Shown piece after piece: positions 23,251-42,184 of a stretch of 64,000 nucleotides of DNA (within the stretch, counting starts at the first letter, position 1; every line of letters begins with the position of its first letter). The stretch is from Cinnamomum chago (taxonomy: Eukaryota > Streptophyta > Magnoliopsida > Laurales > Lauraceae). The position numbers and the translations under genes are program-made. The stretch lies in NCBI GenBank assembly GCA_038049695.1, contig CP142457.1:27179001-27243000 (forward strand). The letters are read 5' to 3'. The notes beneath the pieces were generated by a model that was not told the origin of the DNA, did no database searches, and saw only the letters and a program-made list of their open reading frames with translations.

Positions 23251-23442
23251 GAGAACGGCTCCTAACCCAAGTGGAAAGGAGTGGCAGTTATCATCTAGAT
23301 GTCTAGGGTTTGAACCCTGTGTACTCCACCCCTTCTTGTGTGTAGGCTTCCCTTCCCACTTGTGTGGGTTGTCTTTCCCTGTATATGCCGGCTCTCACTT
23401 GGGTCCCAGCCCCCTTAACTGGGTTACAAAAAAAATAAAATA
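23251..23442 (+). mobile_element. tRNA-derived SINE with perfect target duplication
   Basis: This 192-bp element is flanked by an identical 16-bp duplication, AAGACATCTTTTCAGA (23235-23250 and 23443-23458). It has a polymerase III A-box-like CCTAACCCAAGTGGAAAGG, a B-box-like GGGTTTGAACCCTG, and an A-rich 3' tail. These define a plant SINE. The perfect duplication points to a fairly recent insertion. Confidence 0.88.
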
Positions 23443-23899
23443 AAGACATCTTTTCAGAAAATAAATGGTTTCTTTTTGTTAATCTACTCAAACAGAAATC
23501 CAAACTAGTTCTCTAAAACATAACAACATTGTTGTGGGCAGCATCTTACTATTCTTTCACATGTTTCATCATATGACTCCAAATTTAATGCACCAGCTGT
23601 TTGCACAATTCTTTATCACATTTCTTCGTGAAACAGAATCAGTATTTCATCTCGATTGTCAGGCATTCTTCTTGCACTCCAAATGTTAAATCATCTAATC
23701 AACCACATCAGTCTCATGTTCACCCACTGAAACTAAAATGGTCCTTTTTAGGAAAAATGAAAGGTTCCAGCAGTATCCCCCATGTTTTCTTTCTTCAGCT
23801 AAAGGTAACAGTTTGCAAATCATATTTTGCTTTGATTGCGATCAATTCTTACCACGCTTTCTGATGATGCCAAAAAATGGTTTTCGAACACCACCGGTC

Positions 23900-24420
23900 A
23901 AGTAATAAGCAATTAATGAGAAATTAATATAGAGAGAGGGAATTTATAGTGGTTCAGTCAGTGTGACCTACGTCCACTTCAATGGGTTGCTTTACTGCTT
24001 CGGGGAAGAGATTACAATGATGATGTGAAGAATTCGAGAGAGGATTGCTTCTTTGATAGGATTTCTCCTTTTATACTCTTTCTCCAACGGGTGGGGAGAT
24101 TCTCCAGGGATCTCCAACGATGTATGCTCCAGTCTGGTAGAGTCTTCCGAACCGTCCTCAACAGACTAGCAGATAAGATTTCTTCCGTAGGACTTGGTGA
24201 AGGCCGTTTAAAGGAACGAGGCACTGACTCCGTCATTCGGTGGATCTGGACCCGGCCCTCGAAGGGTGGACATAGAACTGGACCCATCATGGACTTGGGT
24301 CAGTCAGACCTGACCCGCTATCGTGGACCGAGCCGTTTGGGCTTAACCCGTCAGCGCAGATTGAGCCATTTGGGCCTGACCCATCACTTTCCTTTCATTA
24401 GTTAGTAGTATTTTGATAAT
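23900..24420. mobile_element. LTR-like repeat with TTTATAGTGGTTC block
   Basis: Non-coding sequence starting with the conserved block TTTATAGTGGTTCAGTC...GACCTACGTCCACT (23946-23984), which recurs near 38440 and 47190. The rest includes GACCCGGCCC- and GGGCCTGACCC-rich sequence. It is probably part of a dispersed LTR or other retroelement, but the ends were not fixed. Confidence 0.35.
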
Positions 24421-24793
24421 TGAAGTTCCAAAAATGAAGTTTTCTCAAATTAGAGTTTTTGCATGATTGCTTGCCTTCATTTCAGATATTCTCATCCCTA
24501 TGATAATCATGTAATCTCTTCATGTACTTACTACAGTGGTGCAAAACTCAAAGAAATATATATAAATTAAATAAATAAAAAACTAGCTACCTTTCATCTA
24601 CTTCAAAATAAACAAATCTTCAAGAGGTTTAACATGATTGAAACAAAAAGCTCATCTAATGACCACAAAACAGAACAATTACATTCAATCCAACAATAAA
24701 TTTAAACTGACAAGGATGGATTACACATCTTGGCATATGCACCCAAAAAAATGATGTTCGCCGAAGTTTTTTCCTCTTTCTCCTTTCCTGAAT

Positions 24794-32151
<7,358 letters not shown>

Positions 32152-32449
32152 AGGGAGAGGGAAGAAGAAGGAGACTAGTGAAGATTAGAGAGAGTGAGTT
32201 GAATGTGATTTTGATGCATAACTCTGAGAATGAAAATCTAAGAGAGATGTGCTTAAAAGGAGTTGTTTGAAATGGAGGAGAAGATAATGTCAGAGGATTG
32301 CCCAGTCACCTCCCTACCCCAATCCAGTTGGTCTATTTTGTTTCCTATTGCTTTCTTTGTTTTTGGATCAACCCTCTATAGGGCCAACAGGTTAACCCGA
32401 AACCAACCTGCATATCTAGTGCCATTTTCTTAATAGATAAACAAAAATT

Positions 32450-32523
32450 CTACTTGGACCGACTCCTGGCCCGGTCCCCAGGGAGGACCCTTGGATTCCA
32501 GGCCCAGGTCGGTCCAAGTATCC
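32450..32523. repeat. Hairpin upstream of HEMC
   Basis: TACTTGGACCGACTCCTGGC pairs with the inverted CCAGGTCGGTCCAAGTA around a roughly 30-bp GC-rich loop. It is about 300 bp upstream of the HEMC ATG. It looks like a very short foldback element; a regulatory role is not shown by the sequence. Confidence 0.65.
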
Positions 32524-32789
32524 CTGCTGATAGATAAATGCATTTTGTTATCTTTACTCACCGCAAGTGACTAATTGCAGTATTACCTGCAAAATCAAAG
32601 TCAAACTCCATCCATTACTAGTACTAAGATTGATGTATTTTAACTTTTTTTTTATATGAAGTCAAGGGGGCTGGGATTCATTTAGAGACCTATCTTTGGG
32701 AGATAATATCTACTCCACGGTAGGAAACTTCGTTCTAGATATATAATGCATGCTCGACATAGTACTTTGGGTTTGATCTTTGGATACTA

Positions 32790-33125
32790 ACGCCCTGTTT
32801 TTTTTTAGTAGAATTTCTATAAAAAATTCACTATGTCTAGGAATTCCTGGACATGTTGCGGCAGGTTATCCCTTGGAATTTCTAAATTCCATATTTGTTT
32901 ACTGGAATTTCTTAATTCCATATTTATTTACTAGCATTTCAGGATTCCAACTACAGGAAAGGTCTCTTTGACCTTTAGGAATCTAGGAATTCCACTCCCT
33001 ATGCTTTTTGGTGGAATTACTGATGTTCAAGCCCAAAAGGTGCATTCGTGAATTCAACTTTGTCTGGAAATTCAAGAATTCTCCATACAGGAATTCCAAC
33101 AAAGAAACATGAATTCCTGAATGCT
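32790..33125. repeat. GAATTCC-rich repeat upstream of HEMC
   Basis: Many inverted or direct copies of AGGAATTCC/GGAATTTC-type words (for example at 32839, 32876, 32900, 32984, 33087, 33113) lie within about 330 bp, followed by an ordinary intergenic stretch. It is probably a decayed MITE. Ends and target duplication are not clear. Confidence 0.4.
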
Positions 33126-35589
33126 CAAGCTAGGTGAGAAGTGAGGTTTTCAACCAAGTGGGCAACCCCCTTGTTGTTGACATATTTCAAGTTGGGTTGG
33201 GGGTGACATTTTCAACCCCAGTAATAAATGGGTCAGGTCAGTGGGCCTATATATGGAGAAGATTAGAGGTGCTTGATATTGATTAGGGGTGAGCCAAGCC
33301 TCCCTTCAATCAATTGATCCTAGCTATTGACTACAGGGCCTTAAAAGGGCCTGTTTAGTTAGAGGAACTATAAGAATAATTGTTCGGGATGGATAATGAA
33401 TTTTACAAATTTTGTCTCCCAGGGTTTTACAAAATGCCTAGTATAGCCAAACATTTAGAAAGTTAAAATTATGAGAGTTCCAATGGTCAAAAATGATTTT
33501 TCATGAACATGGTTTTCAGAATTTTAGCATTCAAACGGAGAATTCAGATGCCCTCAAGACATGATTTGAAACTACTGTCATAAATTCCCAACAGTTTATT
33601 TTTGGTCAAGAATACCTCTAAAGAAACATTCCCTAAATGTTTCGTGGTAATATTGGTTGGATTGGTGCCAAATGAGAGTGAGTTCCAATTCATTTGGGTG
33701 GGGGGATCTCTGTGCATATGTACAGGAGAATCAAGAATAATAAAATACATAACTTCATGTACCAAAAGGTTGGAATGGATACAATATAAGAGTGGGTGCA
33801 ACAAATCATGTGAAGATTATTAATATTTCATGGGGCCCAAGAATCCAAAGAGGCCAGCTAATGTTATTTTGCATGATCTGCACTCATGTCTGTTGGCTTT
33901 ATAAAAATGCTTGAAGTCTGTTGACTTTTAGACATTGAAGCGTATACTTTCAATTTGCAAGTACTATGGGTTTGTACCAAACACTCATCACATTTATCTT
34001 TTTTTTTTAGGATATCACTGTCTCATGAAAATGCTGAACATTTTCAAATTTATGTCTTGCTCTGAAGACAAAATGTTGAAGAAATAAATTATTTAGTAAA
34101 TGATAAAAATAATAAATTAATATAAATACTGTTAAAAAAAATTTCCTCATTCTTCTACTTTTATTCTGATTTTATTGTGTTTTATCTTGTCATAATGTCA
34201 TTTCCGATGAAAATTTCTGAAATGTCAAAATATAATAAAAACAATATCATGATATTATTGTGATTCTTTCTAGGGATGTAAATGTGTCCCCGATTCTCCG
34301 ATTATCCGGATGTTCCAGACACGTTAAAAACCGGGTCTAGATCATTATTTAGGCCCCGATAAGTAAATGGGTCCGGGTCCGGTTCTACCTTAGTTTGGGC
34401 CCATGGAATTTGATTTGAAAATTAAGGCTCAATTTAAAGCAATTTCATCTCAATTTCAATTTCACTCTCAATTTCGGTTTTGAATTTGGATTTTGACTCA
34501 TCTTTTCAATTGAGAATAATCTGGTCCAGATAAAACGATAAGTCTTATACAACTAAAACTCGTTGCTCACATCTCCAAGTCTCTACCCTTCCATCCAAAC
34601 AGAACCATGCCAATTGAGTGTATGATATATTTGTGATTAGATGGTGATGAAGATGAGTCTCGTTCTATGTTTGTAGCTATTACATGTGAACTTAAGGTCA
34701 CCGGGAATTTATGATGGGCTTCATATAATGATATTCCGAACCGCTCAAATTAAATACTAACCCCTTCAATAATTTATACTAAAGTTTCATTTCAATAGAC
34801 ATGAATCTCATGGCTCGATTGATTGCATGATGGAAATGCGATTAGGTGGTGATTAAGACAAGTCTGGCTCTTTGTTTGCATATATTATATGTGAACTTAC
34901 CGGTCTCAGGGAATTTGTTATGGGCCCCACATAATGATTATTCTATCTATTCAAAATGAATTCAACCCCTCCAATGATATATAATAAATTTTTATTTCAA
35001 TAGATATAGATCCCACATTTCGATTGAGAGCATGATGGAAATACCATTTTTATCCATGTCAAGAATAAAAGAACCGTTCTTTGAATATTTTAAAACAAAA
35101 AAAAAATGTGAAAGTCGTCAATCATTTTGAATCAATTTGATGATATAGATGATCAATTTTATCGTGAGTTTTCTATTTCTCCTATTTAGTAATTTAAGAT
35201 GATTTGGCGATTTAACCATATTTGAAACTATATATTTATTTAATTCTTTGAATTCAAATCCATGTCATCCCATTATAAATCCCTTTAAATCTATTTTAAA
35301 GAAATTGAGTAAACTTTCCATCTCAATTTCTTTTAAACCATTCCTAGCCTATTGCAAAGAAATCTTACTCTATCTAAATAAAATCCAATCTTATAACCAA
35401 CACACTAACTACATTGTGCAACCCTTACGATATCCTGCTTGGCCGAAATAGTTCTTTCTTCAGTATTCTAGAGTCAGGTTTGGGCTTGGTCTATTAAAAT
35501 TACAGATGATATTAAACTCTATATTTTGGTCCGATATTGGGGATGGGATAAGGATAAATTGTAAGTGAAGCAATGAGTTTGTAAGAATT
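33126..35589. other. AT-rich intergenic stretch
   Basis: No gene found. A segment at about 34270-34400 begins TAGGGATGTAAATG and is rich in CCGG-containing words, like one end of a hAT-type element, but the opposite end was not found. Two related blocks around 34690-34790 and 34870-35010 (GTGATGAAGA/GTGATTAAGA, TTATGATGGGCTTCATATAA/TTATGGGCCCCACATAA) look like an old tandem duplication. Confidence 0.4.
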
Positions 35590-35604
35590 GGTTACGATTG
35601 GGAT

Positions 35605-35776
35605 TTTTTTTTTTGCTATCAAAGGGTTCCCAACCCTTTTGGGCTGGACTAATCCCTCCGGTCCAGAGGGAAGCCGGATAAACTCCCCTCTAGCCCCAAT
35701 GTAGTAGTGCAGTTTCGAACCTATAACCTCTATGTGCAAATCGTTGTCCTAGGCTAACTGAACTACCCCTTGGAGT
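35605..35776 (-). mobile_element. tRNA-derived SINE
   Basis: On the minus strand an A-box region (GGGGTAGTTCAGTTAGCC) and a B-box region (TAGGTTCGAAACTGC) are followed by a GC-rich body and an A-rich tail, seen as a poly(T) run at 35606-35617. This is the layout of plant SINEs. The body differs from the other two SINEs. No convincing target duplication was found. Confidence 0.7.
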
Positions 35777-38023
35777 TATTCAGGTTGGATTGAGAACTGA
35801 CTGTAACATGCATACAGCATGAACTTGGCATATTTATTAACTTGGTTGGAAATCTCAACTTGAATGTTTAATTAAAAGGTTGAGCTTGACTCACATTGGG
35901 TTGGCAAATCCTGCTGTGATTTTTTTCCATTTAGAGGTTCTTCTTTTATTACTTCTTAAATATTTTTATTTATATCATTCTAGCTTTATATTGATATATG
36001 ATGTTTTTCTTTTCTTTATCTTTTATTTACTTTTTCAATATGAATTTGGATACTTTCATTTTTTTTCTCTTAAGCTTTATATTTATTTAATTGTATTTTA
36101 ACAGCGCATTTTTTCTAAATTTAGAAAGAACTTATATATATATTATTTCTTAAATTAAATGATGATTGTAAGTATCTGATTTATAAAAATTAATTTTTAT
36201 GAAAGTATTATAAAATGCTGCATAAATCTCCGTGAAAGAAAATGCAAAAGAGAATATACATATTTTTATATCAGGTAAAAATTTATAATTTAATTTATAA
36301 TTTCACAAATAATACTTTCTTTTTCAATAAGATTATTTCTTGATTGAAATCTAATTATTTTAAATAATATTAGATAATTTCGTGTAAATATAAGAAATAT
36401 ATTGTATAAATTAACTTTTGATAATAGCATATTCTAAACTTCAATTTAACTTGTGATGATGGGCCCTACCATCTTGTGGGCCTAGCTTTCTTTTTATAAA
36501 ATTGACCTACTACTGTTAAATTGAATATTTGCTAAAATTTGGTTTAATTTTATAATTATGGCCACTATTTTTTATGCTTATGTGTTGCCTATCTGTGGGC
36601 CTCTACTCTTTTTTTCCCCCCCATATGTGGGCTTTCTTTAGGCTTCGGACCTTTTGCGGTCGGTTCCCCTTGTCCGGCTTTCTTATTTGGAGATCGTCAA
36701 TATGTTGGAGCTCTCTTGAAATCTTTTTGCATAATGTATAGTTCCTTTGAAATAGATATACTAAACTTTCCAAAAAAATGTGTACAAAATTTTACATGAT
36801 AAATATTAATTTTCTTTATATTTATATTTCATTTGAGCATTTGGATATTCTTGACCTATTTTCTATAAGATTTTTTTATGAATATGATAAAAGGCTCTCA
36901 AAATGTGATCTCCACAGATTCCATCTCCAACTATTTAATTTTTAGAGTTCTTCATTTAAAAAACTACTTTTTATTTGTGTTTCTTCATAATGGAATGATT
37001 TAGTAATTTGGTCTATGCATCTTATAGTGATTTTCGTCTTTGGACTTAGTTTATGCATGCTTTTATTTTTACTATACATTGCTTTCTTTGATGTATACTT
37101 TACAGTTTCACATTTGCATTATGACCCTACATACAACTATCCGAAATAATAATAAAAAAAAAAGGAAGCTTTGTAGAATGTGTGGATTTTAATATTAGGA
37201 ATCTACGTCCTTATATCCAGATTTTTTTTATGTCTCAAAATTATAATCATTCTTGCTTCATAGGGTATATAATGAGGAATTATGCAAAGCGATAACTCGA
37301 ACCATATCCAGACACTAGTATGCAGAATGAAAGAAGTGAAAATCATGAATATAAAATTATACAACATTACAGATTCTAAATGTTATCATTTATTGTTTAG
37401 GTACGCATTTTAAGTATTTTGTTTATATTTTATTAGATGGATGTTTAGTTTACAGTGATAATTAACTAAAGTATTTCTCTATTTCTTTATTGAATGAATG
37501 TTTAATTTATGATTTTATGATCTTCATTTTCTCAATATTTAAAATTTTAAATGAAAATGCAGAAAAAATGCAACTGTGCTTCAGTATAATATTAACACAT
37601 AACAAAGATGCCATAGAAGAAAGGATTTGTATAGTTTTCTTAAACTGTTGTATCGATTTGGAGTTGTACCTTGTCAAAATGGACCAATGGGCTTTAAATG
37701 TGAGAACAGGGCCCTGTCCATTTCGGATCCAAGAAAGCGGTCTGTATCAGACCCGTACTAAGGCTTGGAATTCTCAGTTGTAAATGGAATTATTCTTAAA
37801 CACAGGTGTATCCAGCCCTTTGACAGCCTTACCTAGCACTCATGTCTGATGCTTTGAAAGATATGCAACTATAAAAGAAGACATTGATGCCCCCAATTTT
37901 GTTTTCATTTGACTTTTCCTGCATTTTCTCTCTTCCATAGTTGAGGAGGAAGTGTTAGGATAAACAAGAACGCCAACCCTCATAAGTCATAAGGCTTTGA
38001 TTTAGAGAAATCCAAGTTAAAAG
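35777..38023. other. AT-rich intergenic stretch
   Basis: Strongly AT-rich with no recognisable gene, domain or repeat structure. The 97-codon plus-strand frame at 37490-37783 has no recognised family. Confidence 0.45.
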
Positions 38024-38157
38024 AGTAGGCCTAGAGATATCAAACGGGCCGTACCGGCCGCCCCAGCTCCGGCCCACCCGTGCCACGGGCCGGGCTGGCA
38101 TGGCCCGCCCCAGCTAGCGGGCCGGGCCAGCCGGGCCTGGTGGGCCTTGTCTGTTTT

Positions 38158-38384
38158 TCTTTATTTTTTTATTTTTTATTTTTTTCTTTCTTTCTATCTT
38201 TGTTTTTCTTTCTTTCTTTCTTTCATTCTTTCTTTGTTTTTTTTCTTTCTTTGTTTTTTTTTCTTTCTTTCTTTCATTCTTTGTTTTTTTTCCTTTCTTT
38301 CTTTTTTTTTTCTTTCTTTCTTTCTTTCTTTTTTTTCTTTCTTTCTTTGTTTTTTTTTTTTTTCTTTCTTTCTTTCTTTTAAGT
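38158..38384. repeat. Polypyrimidine (CTTT)n tract
   Basis: About 225 bp of nearly pure pyrimidine on the plus strand, with imperfect CTTT, TTTG and poly(T) runs. It lies inside the hAT element. Long open frames on both strands here are artefacts of the low complexity. Confidence 0.9.
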
Positions 38385-38632
38385 ATTAAAAAAAAAAAAT
38401 AGAACACGAATACACAATTACAGAGAATGACAAAGATATTTAAGTGGTTCGGTCAAACTCGACCTACTCCACTGAGAAGAGAAAACCATTTGGATCTTAA
38501 CTTCTTGAAGGTTTCTAAATAGGATTACCTTCAAAACCTTACAATCTTTTTAGAAAATAAAAAATAAAAAATAAAAAAAAAGAATGTAAAACTTATAAAT
38601 TTAAAAATTACAATGAAGGAAAAAGAAAAAAA

Positions 38633-40252
38633 TCAGACGTGTAGTCCACTGAAGTATTCTACTGGATCATAATCTTTCATTGATGTCAACTGTTGCTTCC
38701 TCTTATCTGTCAAATACCAGTCTCGTAGGCAAACACAATACTCCACCATTTCTTCAGTCAGATTGGTTCTTTTGTCATCCACCACACGTCCACCTGCACT
38801 AAAAGCCTGTTCTGATGCCACAGAAGACATTGGAATAGTCAATAGATCACGAGCCATGGCGGCTAACACCGGATAAACGCTTTCTTGTTGCTTCCACCAA
38901 GCTAAAAGGTCAAAACTAGATGCATCCTGCATCCGTATTACACCGACGTCAAGATACGATGATAACTCCGTCACAGTGTTACTTGAACTTGAGCCGGATG
39001 CCATGCCCTTAGACAAGGAAGAATACCACACATCCAACTCACCAACACCTGTTTGCTGGACTTCTGAATTACCCATACTAAGCCCATCTGTACCCATTTG
39101 CTCACAGTAAAATTGAAAAAGTGCTTGTAAATTTGTCTTAATAATTGATAAAGTATTTAAATTTATATAATTCATATTTTTATTTATTTCATCAATAAAA
39201 AATTGTACACCACTTAATTTTAACCTAGGATCAAATACGGCACCTAAAGAAAATGTCATTGGAGCCTCTTTCCAATATTTATTAAATTTTTCTTCCATGT
39301 TTTTAACAGGGGTACTCAGTAAATCATGATTTCTAAATCTACAGAATTGTACAGTAATTTTAAAAAGCTTCATTAAAGCTTCATTAGATGTAGGATAATA
39401 TATTCCGGAAAAAAATAATGTTGAAGTATAAAAAGCTTCTAATAAATCCCTTATATGTGCACATAACTCCCAATGTTCATCACTAATCATCAAATGTTGT
39501 GCATGAAAAGCACAAAATTCATTTAAAACAGTTCTCCGGTTAAGTGCCTTGTTTAACAAATCATACATAGAATTCCATCTATGTTCTACCTCGGGTATTT
39601 TAATAGGTGATACGCCTTGCCTCGCACATATTTGGGCATACAATTGTCCTTTTTGTGCGGATGTGAAAATAAATCTAGCTATGTCTTTAATAGAATCTGT
39701 GTAAGTTACAATATGCTTTAAACCAACCTTTGCAATGAGATTTAAGATGTGACATACACATCTATTATGAAAGATAGAGTTATCTATCAAAGTTGCAAGT
39801 GGCATCTGCATTCTCATTAATTCAATAGCCACTGTATTATTACTGGCATTATCTAAAGTTACAGATAAAACTTTTTCTTTAATATTATATTCATCTAGTT
39901 TTTCCAAAATAAATGTACTTATTCTAGTGCCACTGTGTGGCCATTCAAGGGTGCTAAAACTAATTATACGTTTATTAATAATCCATTTTGAATCTATGTT
40001 ATGTGCAGTAATACAAAGATAACTGTCACTCCCTTGAGATGTCCACATATCTGCGGTTATGACTATTCTGCCAGGAATTTCTGCAAGGTAATTTTTTATA
40101 TTTATTTTCTCTTCCTGCCAGAGTCTAATAGCATCATTTCTGACTGTATTTCTTGAAATACTGTGAAATTGTGGTTGACAGTATTCCTGGACCCATTTTT
40201 CAAAAAACTCATTTTCAATAAAATAAAATGGTAATTCGGATAACACAATCAT
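38633..40252 (-). CDS. hAT transposase, catalytic and dimerisation part
   Basis: A 539-residue open frame from ATG at 40250-40252 begins MIVLSELPFYFIENEFFEKW. The RNase H-like core shows the first acidic region VITADMWTS, then SVTLDNASNN and CVCHILNLIAK, the CxxH and insertion-domain pattern of hAT enzymes. EVEHRWNSMYDLLNKAL follows. The C-terminal dimerisation domain is complete: FDLLAWWKQQESVYPVLA, MARDLLTIPMSSVASEQAFS, then DDKRTNLTEEMVEYCVCLRDW. The frame is open upstream of this ATG as well and would join the BED-finger frame but for one frameshift. It is similar to Ac-type and RICESLEEPER-type proteins. It cuts and rejoins DNA at the element ends. Confidence 0.93.
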   Translation of the reverse strand: MIVLSELPFYFIENEFFEKWVQEYCQPQFHSISRNTVRNDAIRLWQEEKINIKNYLAEIPGRIVITADMWTSQGSDSYLCITAHNIDSKWIINKRIISFSTLEWPHSGTRISTFILEKLDEYNIKEKVLSVTLDNASNNTVAIELMRMQMPLATLIDNSIFHNRCVCHILNLIAKVGLKHIVTYTDSIKDIARFIFTSAQKGQLYAQICARQGVSPIKIPEVEHRWNSMYDLLNKALNRRTVLNEFCAFHAQHLMISDEHWELCAHIRDLLEAFYTSTLFFSGIYYPTSNEALMKLFKITVQFCRFRNHDLLSTPVKNMEEKFNKYWKEAPMTFSLGAVFDPRLKLSGVQFFIDEINKNMNYINLNTLSIIKTNLQALFQFYCEQMGTDGLSMGNSEVQQTGVGELDVWYSSLSKGMASGSSSSNTVTELSSYLDVGVIRMQDASSFDLLAWWKQQESVYPVLAAMARDLLTIPMSSVASEQAFSAGGRVVDDKRTNLTEEMVEYCVCLRDWYLTDKRKQQLTSMKDYDPVEYFSGLHV

Positions 40253-40283
40253 TTTAACAAGATTTTGTCTACAACTTTGTGCA

Positions 40284-40685
40284 TTAAAAGAAAAAAAGAC
40301 CTAAACTACTACTACCACCACCACCACCAGTACTAGAAATTTGGGTCTGTGATCCAGGCCTCCCTGTCCCTGCATCAGCCGGCTTATGTAAGGCAAGACA
40401 TTTTTGCATATGTCTTGTCAAATGGCCGGTACCCATTTTTGACGTGGCACCATAAATCTTACTACAAAATTTGCATTTTGCCTTTTCAACTGTTTTTCCA
40501 TTTTCAATAATATCAAACCTTGTAAATATTTTCCAAACTGGTGAAGTTCTATTTCTCTTGGTTGATTTACGGGAACTCTGAGGAAGTGGTGGTAAATCAC
40601 CTACTTCATCTTGTAATTCAATAAAATTTTCACGTTCCCCCCCTAAATTAACAGAAGAAGATTCTGTGGAAAGTCTTCTTGCCAT
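40284..40685 (-). CDS. hAT transposase N-terminal BED zinc finger part
   Basis: This 133-residue frame starts at ATG 40683-40685 and holds a BED finger: SPVWKIFTRFD, KAKCKFCSKIY, then GHLTRHMQKC, giving C-x2-C...H-x4-C ligands. BED fingers bind the subterminal repeats. A Gly/Ser-rich linker follows, ending GGGGSSSLGLFFF and a stop at 40284-40286. The stop comes directly after a 7-base A run (40291-40297 on the plus strand, T on the coding strand). The next frame encodes an in-phase continuation into the 539-residue part, so a single-base slip in this run explains the split. Confidence 0.9.
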   Translation of the reverse strand: MARRLSTESSSVNLGGERENFIELQDEVGDLPPLPQSSRKSTKRNRTSPVWKIFTRFDIIENGKTVEKAKCKFCSKIYGATSKMGTGHLTRHMQKCLALHKPADAGTGRPGSQTQISSTGGGGGSSSLGLFFF

Positions 40686-42184
40686 ATTTCAAAAAATAAA
40701 TTTTATAAATAATAACAGTAATAGGCTCTAATAGCTTTCTTTTGTGATAATTAATATAAGAAAGGGGAGAAAATGAGAGTTAATATAATATAATATAAAC
40801 TTATATATATGGAATCTCAAATTTAAATAATATAAATACCTCTAAATCTTTGAAGACTCCTTTATCTTGTCTCTTGATGACTTGATCTTTGGCCCTCCAA
40901 AAACTTCTTAGAGAGAGTGAAATAGTTGAATGCATTGAGATAGAAGTAGAGAATGTATAAAGAGTTGTGTAAATTGGTGAGGAATGAGAATGGGAGGGTT
41001 AAGGTATTTACAGACTTTGTAAAATGACAAATGACACAAAATACCCCTTATATGACCGTTTTATGGCTGTTGGGGAGGGGGGGGGGGTTAAAAGTGACTT
41101 TTTTTTAAAAAAAAAGTGGATTGGGCCGTTGGGCGGGCCTGGCGGGCCAACGAGCCCAGCCACCTCGGTCCAGCACGGCCCGTTGACTGGTAGGCTCGGC
41201 CCGGCCCGGCCCATTTGACATCTCTAAGCACGCCTATTGAAAATTTGAACTTGAGCCGCTCAAAATAATCTCCCTCCCACCGGTAGGTGTGGAAATGTGG
41301 CGTACCAATCCTAAGGCTTTGATTTTAGAGGAAAGAAACTTGTTTATGTTTATTATTAGTGAAAGATAGGTGAAATCGATAATAACATTTTTTTTTTTCA
41401 CAGTTACTGGTCTCAACATGTGATTTTCTTCTTCTTTCTTTTTGACAACAAAACCAAAATTTATGAAGGACGAAACTACAGAAACCTGGGTTTAAATTTA
41501 AAGAAACAAATTTTCTAGTCCCAACAATGAACCCCATATAAAATCAATCCAAACTCTTCACCTAACCTATATATGTAGGATTGTTCATAGGCTGGCAGCT
41601 CAAGCGAACCTGACCGAAACTTCATGCACAATGGGGTCAAATTGGCCTGTATTTTTAGCCATGTGGGGGTGGACTTGGGCTTATGTTCTACACCGGTAGT
41701 AAAATGGGTCTGCTAGGGGTTTGTATATTAAGGAGGGCCAGTTTTTTTAGGCCCAGTTCATGTACGGACTCGAGTAAGTCCCAAATGACAACAATGAAGC
41801 CTTATCTTGCATCAACTCAATCAAAACAAAATGCAGAAAAGCTTCCGTGAATTGGTAGCATACATCAATTGTAAATACTTCAGGATTGAATTACTATATC
41901 ATGTTCAGGAATGCCTACAAAGCTTAACTCAAGGAATGATGGCTACTGTACAAAACTTCTCTTCTACGAAGGTACACCAATGAAGTTAAGCCAGATGTCT
42001 TCCCGGTTGGTGTAAAAGAATCTGATCCGAAAGACCACAGATGTTAAAAGCCAACAGAATCAAGTCTGAAGCCAATCTCATTCACTCTGTGGACTAATCT
42101 TAGCCAGGACCTACCAGTCCACGCAATTGTAACTTGTAGGAAAATCGAGCTCTTGTTCTCCTCCTCTGATGGAGTGCAGCCTCA

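Larger units (their letters stand above)
38032..41226 (-). mobile_element. hAT DNA transposon with nearly intact transposase
   Basis: A 3195-bp element has terminal inverted repeats. The left reads TAGAGATATCAAACGGGCCG and the right, reverse-complemented, reads TAGAGATGTCAAATGGGCCG, matching at 18 of 20 bases. Subterminal zones are dense in GGGCCGGGCC words at both ends, the usual sort of binding repeats for hAT transposases. Flanking 8-bp sequences are AGTAGGCC (38024-38031) and AGCACGCC (41227-41234), 6 of 8 identical, so a worn 8-bp target duplication is likely. The transposase reads on the minus strand. A pyrimidine microsatellite and a short foreign-looking block (38400-38560) lie between the transposase stop and the left terminus. 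Confidence 0.9.

Noticed and set aside
38080-38407. Long open frames on both strands
   Set aside because: They arise from the (CTTT)n low-complexity tract; the encoded Phe/Ser/Leu or Lys/Arg/Glu runs are not protein-like.
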